Shown here piece after piece: positions 57,441 to 64,000 of a stretch of 64,000 nucleotides of DNA. The translations under genes and the position numbers were made by a program. The notes beneath the pieces were generated by a model, which had not been told where the DNA came from, searched no databases, and saw nothing but the letters and a program-made list of their open reading frames with translations. The DNA comes from Conus ventricosus (taxonomy: Eukaryota; Mollusca; Gastropoda; Neogastropoda; Conidae), in contig CM031616.1 of assembly GCA_018398815.1 (NCBI GenBank), forward strand, positions 68,471,477 through 68,535,476, given 5' to 3'. Each line of letters begins with the position of its first letter. Position 1 is the first letter of the stretch.

Positions 57441-58727
57441 TCAGTTTTCTGAAAGCTTCCTCATGGTGTTGGGCCCAGCGTGTGGTGATGTCGGCGTTTT
57501 TTTTCTTGCTTTGTCGCTGGAGACCAAGTCGTGGAGGGGACCGGCTATCTTGGCAAAATTTCTGATGAACCGCCGGTAGTAGCTGGCGAAACCCAGGAAA
57601 CTGCGGAGCTCAGAGGTTGTAGTGGGGACTGGCCATTCCTTGACAACCCGTACCTTGGAGTCTTCGCAGGATACCCCTTCAGCAGAGATGGTGTGCCCCA
57701 GGTAGATGACTTGGCGTCGCAGGAATTGACATTTGTCTGCCCTCAACTTGAGTCCCGTTTCTTTGATTCTTCGGAGCAGGCGTTCCAAGTGTTCCAGGTG
57801 TTCTTCAAAGGTCTTTGAGTAGATCAGGAGGTCGTCGATGTAGACCAAGAGGAACTGGAACATGAATTCGGACATCGTAGACTGCATCAGTCGCTGGAAC
57901 GTGGCTGGTGCCGTGCAGAGGCCCATTGGCATTCTGGTATATTCAAAGAGGCCCACTGGAGTGGTGAAAGCCGTCTTATGTTGATCGTCAGGGTGTATGG
58001 CTATCTGGTGGAAGCCGGAGCCAAGGTCAAGGGTGGAAAAGTACTGTGACCCGACCAGAGCGTCGAAAGACTCTTGGATTCTGGGCAGAGGGAAGGCATC
58101 TCTGATGGTTTTGGAGTTCAACTTGCGGTAGTCGACGCAAAGTCGGATGGACCCGTCTTTCTTCCGGACGATGACAATCGGTGCGGCGTAGGGGCTGTAA
58201 CTCTCAGTGATGATGCCCTTCTTCAGTAGTTCTTTCAGGTGACTCTGAACTTCTTCAAATTGATGGGGAGGAATTCTACGATATGGTTGAGCCACTGGTT
58301 TTTCATCTGTAGTCTTCAGCCGATGTGTCACTGCATCAGTGTAGCCCAGGTCTGTAGAGTCAGTCATGAAGGCGTCGGAGTACTTTTCAAGGAGGTTCTG
58401 TAGCTTCTTTTTCTGTCTGTCAGTGCCATCGAAGTCTGGAAGAAGGATGTTGGACTTTGTTTTGCTGCTTGCCTCTGTCTTCTCTCTTTCTTCTTCTTCC
58501 GCAGTGACTTCTGATACGATGAGTTCGTTGACGTTGAGCTGGATCAAAGGCCCTTTTTCATGCGTGTTGACAGCTTCTAAGACAGCTACTGGAGTTCTGG
58601 CAGGCAGGAGTTTGTCCTCATGTGTCAGGTTTGCCATCCTGACATAGCGTGACTGCCAGTGGTTGTTGAGCAAAGTGGGGACTAGTAGCAGGCCTTGGGG
58701 AAGTGGTTGCGTCGATGTTGAAGCCAT
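57441..58727 (-). pseudogene. gypsy 1 reverse transcriptase
   Basis: Complete RT core in one frame: IVIVRKKDGSIRLCVDYRKL, LPRIQESFDAL, STLDLGSGFHQIAI with the first aspartate, RMPMGLCTAPATFQRLM, and the YIDDLLIYSKT active site, then LGFASYYRRFIRNFAKIAGP. The frame ends shortly after, at a T8 homopolymer (57497-57504), exactly where the RNase H should continue, which points to a length error or slippage there. Confidence 0.96.
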
Positions 58728-59300
58728 CAGGGATATGAAGTCGTCTTCGGGCTTGAGACTTTGATTGTCGCAATAGAGAAGGCAGGGAGTGTTGACGGGA
58801 GATCGTACGAGCGATGCCCTTGGTAGACATCTTCTTCTTCTTGATTTCTTGCGCTAAGAGTTGAAGGGTTGGAGGAAGGTTTGAAGCATTGTTCAGGCAG
58901 GGTTCCAAGACGTTCATCCCAGCAGTACTGGGACTCGTTCCTTTTTCCCCTCATAAATGGCTCCGTAGGCGTTTTGACTATGAAGACCGGGGTGTTTGAG
59001 CAGAGGGTATTGAAGACTTGTATGTCGACCAAGTAGATGGCGGAGTAGGGCACCTCTGCCCCATTCACTGCTCGTATTTTGACGAGGCCATCTTCTTGTC
59101 GAAGATTCTTGAGATTTCTTGCAGCCCAAGCTTCTGTGACAGTCGTTACTTCGCTGCCCGTGTCCACGAGAGCCTGTGTCGTCCTGCCGTTAATCTTGAT
59201 TTCAGTCGTCGGACATCTTCCGGCGAGGTTTGTCTTCGTTTTTTCCTTTGATGCGCAGCCTTTTGCTGCGAACTTGACTTCTTCTATTGTTGTTGACTGC
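58727..59300 (-). pseudogene. gypsy 1 protease region
   Basis: The aspartic protease motif VDTGSEVTTV (about 59170) keeps the catalytic Asp-Thr-Gly. The second-half region VKIRAVNGAEVPYSAIYLVD follows. It processes the gag-pol polyprotein. Frame changes occur on both sides. Confidence 0.88.
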
Positions 59301-59347
59301 TTCTTCTTCCTCCCCCCCTGCTGCCTGGTTTTCCATAACAGCGGGGG

Positions 59348-60305
59348 TTACTCGTTTCCCTGCATCCTGTAGCCCTGTTGATTTTGTCTTTGCTGCCTTT
59401 GGAGATACTGTTGTCTTGCTCGGCAGTTTGCTTGGACGTGTCCCTTGCGCTGGCACCACCAGCACGTCCGTGTAGACTGGGAAGCTGGCTGGTGGGTGAA
59501 GGAAGGCTGATGGGAATGCATTCTGGGAGGGGACATCGCTGGTTGCTGCCGACTTCTAGGGGCATTGACGTGCTGCTCTTCTATGCTGCCGTGTAGGTGT
59601 TGCTTGAGGGCTTCCGTCTTCAGAGTCAGCGCCGATATCTTCTCCTCCAGCCGCTGCAGCATGTCGGGGCCCAGTGATGTCTGTTCGATGGCATTCTCGG
59701 CAATGGAGTCTTCCCTCATCCATCGTTGTGCTTCCTTTGTTGCTTCTATGAAGGTAGCCCGGGGGTGTTCCCTTGTAAACCGCTTCATGTCCCTCTTCAA
59801 TGATGCCGGGTGCAGGCCGTTGACGAAGGCGTCCCGAAGTAATGTTGGCTCGAGAGGCGCGTCAGGATTCGCCTCGTAGATCTTGACCCATAGCATGCGG
59901 AGTGTTGATGCGTATTCGCCTATAGACTCGCCCCTACCAAGCTGTCGCCTGAAGAAGGTCGCCGTCAGTGTTGAGTGATCTTTTTGTTCCCCCCCATTCT
60001 TGTTCAAGAATCTTGATATTTTCTCAGCTGAGTTGATCTCGCCTGCTTCCCGTGTCAGGATCTCTTGCTTGGCTCGTCCGTCAAGTGAGTTAAGAAGCCA
60101 GCTTGCCGCTAAATGGTCTGGGATGGGCTGAAGTTGCAGGATGAGGCGCACCTCTCGGCGAAGTCCTCCACGTCGCCATCGCCTGAAATTTACGCAGCTT
60201 GTAGAGTCTGCAGGGGTTGCTGTGTTGCTGGAACTGGTCGCCAGCATCAGTGTTGTGTTGATCTTGGGGTTCGCCAATGGTCATCATCTCTTCAATAATG
60301 TCCAT
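59348..60305 (-). pseudogene. gypsy 1 gag (capsid and nucleocapsid), frameshifted
   Basis: An N-terminal frame starts MDIIEEMMTIGEPQDQ, a short middle frame has SGDGDVEDFAER, and the long frame from about 60150 carries the capsid region (AASWLLNSLDGRAKQEIL, GESIGEYASTLRMLW, DAFVNGLHPASLK) and a nucleocapsid knuckle CWWCQRKGHVQANC, followed by a Gln/Arg-rich tail. Two one-base changes between 60205 and 60150 separate the frames. Confidence 0.92.
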
Positions 60306-60397
60306 AATCTAATCTGAAGAAGCTGGTCTGGACCGCAGCCGGCTTACTGAGTCTGGTCTGCTGTCAATATAGGCTTACTTCTATATTATGATCCACA

Positions 60398-60415
60398 ATC
60401 CCACTTCTGACACCA
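60398..60415 (-). promoter_or_regulatory. primer binding site, tRNA-Leu
   Basis: Plus-strand ATCCCACTTCTGACACCA equals a tRNA-Leu 3' end with CCA, so the element RNA pairs with tRNA-Leu to start minus-strand synthesis. It lies 6 bp inside the 5' LTR. Confidence 0.88.
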
Positions 60416-60421
60416 AAAATC

Positions 60422-61348
60422 TGTGGCAAAGTGGACTTAGGGCAAAGGCAAGAGCTCGATCGAAACCAAGGATTTTCAACTTCAATCTTATATATGTCGG
60501 ATGCTCAATCTCATCTTCGTGCCTGCCACTTTGCACAGATTAATCATGCAGACTAAATCTGCTGGGTATTGTGGATTAATAGAAGTAGCAGAGACAGCAA
60601 GCAACCAGCGCTCAGATCAGCCAGGCAAACAATCTTGAGACCAGACCAGAATCGATGCTTCTCTTCTCTTTTATGTCGGCAAGGATGGTCAGCAAGCATC
60701 TGTCAGCGAGACCCGTCAGCAAGAACAACGCAAGAAAACTGCGCAAGAACAACAACCATGAACACACAAACACACTCTCCTTTTATACATGCTCGTCGAC
60801 AATTGATCGGACGACCAACACTACCACATCACCCTAACAACATAACATCGAAACAAATCTAACGACCAACTCTACGACATCATCCTACCAACATGACATC
60901 GAAGCAAAAATAATACTATAACAAACTATCGATAAATGCAATATAATAATCAAATCCTAACCAACAACTGTTAAATGAAACTTAATCAAGTTTCCGATGA
61001 TTTGCTTGTCTTCGTTCCTAAAACGAAATGTAAACAAGTAAATCATCGTAGCAACTAACCCTTAGCAACTGTATCAAAATTTATATTCCCAAATAATTGA
61101 TTTCTCTTCTTCGTTGATATTTTCTGTTATTGATGTATGATTTATGTTTGAACTAAAAACAGCTTAAATGTTTGCTTGTTTCGATATAACTTATATTTAC
61201 CTATCTTCCATGGAAACATATACTATTTTGGATCTACAATCTGATCTTTATGATTAAAGAGCGTTTGACGTCATTCGTTTGTTAAGAGTGATTTTTCTTG
61301 TAATAATGGCTGAAAAAATCGTAAATAACTTTTCTTCACTTCTCCACA
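60422..61348 (-). repeat. 5' LTR of gypsy element 1
   Basis: 927 bp with terminal TGTGG/CCACA. Differs from the other LTR by one lost C (about 60736), one substitution (GACAATTG against GTCAATTG) and one extra T (TTTCTGTT). Confidence 0.97.
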
Positions 61349-61460
61349 GTAGTTTCTATAAAATATTGTGCAGATTACACTATGTAAATAAAATGTCATG
61401 TAATTATAAAACTGTACAACAAGAGTTTGATTCTCTTGTGAAATGGTCAGAAATCTTAAA
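61349..61460 (+). pseudogene. old LINE reverse-transcriptase fragment, 3' half
   Basis: Continues the interrupted frame: one TSD copy joined to this side gives NVVSIKYCADYT, where CADY stands at the RT active-site box (normally [FY]ADD), then after a stop and frame change KTVQQEFDSLVKWSEILNF, the helix that follows this box in many LINE RTs. It ends in (CA)n. Confidence 0.75.
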
Positions 61461-61485
61461 CTTTTACACACACATACACACGTGC

Positions 61486-61491
61486 GCGCGT

Positions 61492-61524
<33 letters not shown>

Positions 61525-61557
61525 AAAACAACAACAACAAGAGAACATACCATCATG

Positions 61558-61596
<39 letters not shown>
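61486..61596. repeat. (CA)n microsatellites
   Basis: Two CA runs (about 61495-61522 and 61563-61596) immediately left of the second LTR element. Confidence 0.95.
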
Positions 61597-61597
<1 letters not shown>

Positions 61598-61598
61598 C

Positions 61599-61764
61599 TG
61601 TTACGTGTAATGGTTTTGTACGAAAACAAGGAGCGGCTAGCTCCGAAAGTTAGAGGTCTCTCTCGCTTGAATACATCGTAACGAGCATGGCGCCCTGTCT
61701 CCGACTGCTGTCAGAATGAAGTGAGTCTGTTCTGATTTTATGCATGCATGGGATGCACGCAACA
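61599..61764 (+). repeat. 5' LTR of gypsy element 2
   Basis: 166 bp from TGTTACGTG to ACGCAACA (TGTT/AACA ends), directly followed by the primer site. The left edge is inferred from the TG and the end of the CA run; the partner LTR is outside the window. Confidence 0.75.
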
Positions 61765-61782
61765 TGGTGGCAGCGGTGGGAT
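61765..61782 (+). promoter_or_regulatory. primer binding site, tRNA-Leu (different isoacceptor)
   Basis: TGGTGGCAGCGGTGGGAT is complementary to the 3' end ATCCCACCGCTGCCACCA of an animal tRNA-Leu and abuts the LTR. Confidence 0.85.
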
Positions 61783-61914
61783 GAGAAGAACTAATTAAAG
61801 TGCATTAGGCCAGCATGGAAAGTGCAGGAGATTATGAACACTTTGCAGAATTATAGGCTACTGAAACCGACTGAGTAGAAAAGAACTTTTTGTTGCAGGA
61901 CGTGACGTCAACAA

Positions 61915-62036
61915 TGAACGCTACTAACTTGAGTAGTGTAGCATGTGCTGTTGGTTACTAACTTGAGTAGTGTAGCATGTGCTGTTGGTACTAACTTGAG
62001 TAGTGAAGCAGGTGCTGTTTTTGGTGCAAGCTGCAA
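61915..62036 (+). repeat. three tandem 33/34-bp units in the leader of gypsy 2
   Basis: ACTAACTTGAGTAGTG-AGCA-GTGCTGTTGG occurs three times after an ATG at 61915. The units encode TNLSSVACAVG but an extra T after the first unit breaks the frame. Confidence 0.9.
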
Positions 62037-62074
62037 ACGCTGAAACTGGGACTGAAACAAGTGACAATTTTTAA

Positions 62075-62862
62075 GTGACTCACAATGTCGTAGGTGAACA
62101 GGAGGCAGCAGCACGGACTGCTGGGCCAGTTCCGGGCATAAAATCCCCATACCCTCTAGTCATTGGCTCCAACCCAACAGAAAACTGGAAGTTGTTTAAA
62201 CAGAGATACAAGACTTATGAACTGCTGGCACAACTAGATAAACAGTCTCCAGATATCAAACAGCCATGCTCACTCACTGTTTGTCAGACGAAGCACTCAA
62301 GGTGTACAACGGCTTTCACTTTGAGAACGAAAACCCCACAGTCGCTCAAATCATGGCCAAATTTGACGAATTCGCTGTTGGACAAATCAACGTGACATAC
62401 GAACGCTTTGTGTTCAACCAAAGAAAGCAAGAGGAGGGTGAAACATTCGAACATTTCTACTCGGCAGTCAGAAACCTAAGTAAGACATGTGACTTTTGCG
62501 AAAACTGCAGAGACTCCATGATACGAGACAAGATTGTTCTGGGAATCCGTGACTGCAAACACACAGACTGAACTGTGAAGGCTAGGGACCTCAACTTGAC
62601 AAAATGCGTAGCACATGTCGAGCAGCAGAAAACGCTACTCTACAGGGCAAAGCCATGAACTCTCAGGACAATCCCGAAGAGGTCCATAAGATGAAAACAG
62701 AAAATCGTACAGACACCATGATCAGAGAATGCAAATTATGTGGCAGAAGACACGATCTGAAGAAGAAGAATGCCCAGCCTATGGCAAAGACGTGCTTCCG
62801 ATGCTCAGGAAAGAACCACTTCGGACGAAAATGCACCGGAAGCAAAACTCAAAAAGAGAAGT
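62075..62862 (+). pseudogene. gypsy 2 gag (capsid and nucleocapsid), frameshifted
   Basis: First frame: PVPGIKSPYPLVIGSNPTEN, WKLFKQRYKTYELLAQLDKQ. After a change near 62262: EALKVYNGFHFENENPTVAQ, NVTYERFVFNQRKQEEGETF, LSKTCDFC and DKIVLGIRD, the mag-type capsid. From 62604 in another frame comes the nucleocapsid with CKLCGRRHD then CFRCSGKNHFGRKC, ending at 62862. In-frame stops at 62571 and nearby separate these parts. Confidence 0.9.
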
Positions 62863-63328
62863 GAATCAAGTGGAGCCAATAGAAGAAAACTCGTCAGACG
62901 ACCAAGAAGGATGGGTCAACAGCATAGACCAAACACAACAAGACGTGAAATGCACAATGATAGTTCAAGGACAAGAAGTGGCATTCCAAATCGATAGGTT
63001 CATCAGTGAATATGATCCAGCAAAATACGCAAGAGACATTGAACCAACAGACAAGGTCATGAAGATGTGGAACAACGCAAAAATGAAACCAGTTGGTAAA
63101 ACCACGCAAAACATCACAAACCCAAAGAACAAGAAAGTACACAGAGTCGACTTCATCGTTTTCGAGGACAATCTCACACCCCTGCTCGGACTGAAAACTT
63201 CGCAAGAAATGGGGCTGATCAACATCCAGAAAGAAAACTTCGTTCAGGTCGACCAGCTGTCAACACCAGATGAATTCCAAGATGTTTCGACGGCACACTG
63301 GGAAAACTACCAGGCCTTCAACACCTAG
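62862..63328 (+). pseudogene. gypsy 2 protease region, active site lost
   Basis: Follows the nucleocapsid and has the fold landmarks CTMIVQGQEVAFQID at the start and FIVFEDNLTPLLGLKTSQEM at the end (the second conserved loop). Directly after the aspartate the residues are Arg-Phe-Ile and not Thr-Gly, so the catalytic triad is missing although the frame is open on both sides. Proteolysis by this copy is not expected. Confidence 0.8.
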
Positions 63329-64000
63329 AAGTGGACCCGCAGGCAAAACCGGTCATCATGCCAGACAGACGCACACCAATAGCAATACGACCTCAGCTCA
63401 AGAAGGAACTGGACAGGATGGTCAAAGAAGGAGTGATTGTACCAGTCACCGAACCCACACCTTGGGTCAGCCAGATCGTGGTCACCAAAAAGAAACAAGG
63501 AGGTTTACGCATCTGCATTGACCCCCAGAACTCAACAAGGCTCTAAGACGAGAACGGTACACAATGCCTGTCCTGGAAGATGTCATCCATGACCTGAGCA
63601 AATCGAAGGTTTTCACGAAGGTCGACCTGTCCTCTGGGTTCTGGCAGGTGCAGCTCGACGAAGACTCAAGCCTCCTAACAACATTTCAGACATGTTTTGG
63701 ACGATACCGTTGGCTACGACTCCCGTTCGGTACATCAGTGTCATCAGAGATCTTCCAGAGAAAAACTGGCTGAAGCTCTCAGCGGACTACCAGGGGTGGC
63801 TTCCGTCGCCGATGATGCCATCATCCACAGGGACAATATGGAATCACACGACGCCCACTACAAGGCATTCCTACAGAGATGCAGAGAACAGAACATCAAA
63901 CTTAAACGAAGCAAAACTGGACCTGAGGTCGGACAACGTCACATTCATGGGGCATCAGATCACGAAAGACGGCTTACAGACTGACCCTGAGAAAGTGAAC
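63329..64000 (+). pseudogene. gypsy 2 reverse transcriptase, partial
   Basis: PWVSQIVVTKKKQGGLRICI, DVIHDLSKSKVFTKVDLSSG with the first aspartate, RYRWLRLPFGTSVSSEIFQR, then in a new frame LPGVASVADDAIIH with the ADD active site. Frame changes at about 63,535 and 63,770. Runs off the window. Confidence 0.9.

Larger units (their letters stand above)
52545..61348 (-). mobile_element. Ty3/gypsy LTR retrotransposon 1
   Basis: 8,804 bp from LTR to LTR on the minus strand: 5' LTR 61348-60422, primer site, gag, protease, RT, RNase H, integrase, a non-coding tail of about 2 kb holding hairpins and an hAT-like insertion, polypurine tract, 3' LTR 53471-52545. The order RT before integrase identifies Ty3/gypsy. 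The LTRs differ at only three positions, so the insertion is recent, yet gag and pol carry about eight frame changes, and as assembled it encodes no complete polyprotein. No env-like ORF. Confidence 0.97.
61599..64000 (+). mobile_element. Ty3/gypsy LTR retrotransposon 2 (mag-like), 5' part
   Basis: 5' LTR, primer site, leader, gag, protease and RT in order, cut by the window end, so the 3' LTR is not visible. The short LTR and the gag/NC pattern recall, from memory, the mag lineage. All ORFs are broken by one- and two-base changes. Confidence 0.93.

Noticed and set aside
55480..59879. Plus-strand ORFs across gypsy element 1
   Set aside because: Antisense shadows of gag and pol, whose motifs are all on the minus strand.

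Overview
Eukaryotic genomic DNA, most likely from a marine gastropod mollusc. I infer this from the mix of I-like LINE, DIRS-like, mag-like and other Ty3/gypsy, hAT and piggyBac elements, a tRNA-derived SINE, very long poly(dG) tracts and a gene with multi-kilobase introns. There are no prokaryotic operons, rRNA genes or CRISPR arrays. The species cannot be fixed from sequence alone.

Host gene. The one gene I can model end to end is on the minus strand, from about 51.97 kb down to 24.88 kb: a serine/arginine-rich (SR) splicing factor with five coding exons (51855-51972, 36984-37024, 31526-31612, 26316-26452, 24879-25310). Every junction has GT/AG signals and matching phase. It encodes an N-terminal RRM, one CCHC zinc knuckle and an RS domain. 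A one-base deletion near 25230 breaks the RS frame as assembled. Introns 1 to 3 (14.8, 5.4 and 5.1 kb) are loaded with transposons.

0-24 kb. Mostly non-coding: weak exon candidates of an unidentified plus-strand gene (one encodes a possible transmembrane segment), a DIRS-like gag fragment ending at a 100-N gap, a 5'-truncated LINE with target-site duplication (TSD), three minisatellites (71, 50 and 27 bp periods), a 222-bp near-exact duplication, and many microsatellites.

24-52 kb. The SR gene and its introns. Intron 3 holds a SINE and an hAT-like remnant. Intron 1 holds a piggyBac-like element, a full-length I-like LINE (12-bp TSD) that is itself interrupted by an hAT-like element (6-bp TSD), a second piggyBac-like element in the opposite orientation, and another hAT-like element.

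52-61.5 kb. A three-level nest: an old LINE reverse-transcriptase fragment is split by an 8.8-kb Ty3/gypsy element (927-bp LTRs with three differences, GTAG TSD, tRNA-Leu primer site). That element carries an hAT-like element inside the loop of one of four 46-bp hairpins lying between pol and the 3' LTR.

61.6-64 kb. The 5' part of a second, mag-like Ty3/gypsy element (166-bp LTR, different tRNA-Leu primer site, gag, protease, RT) running off the window edge. Most element ORFs are broken by small indels, so I describe them as pseudogenes or fragments.
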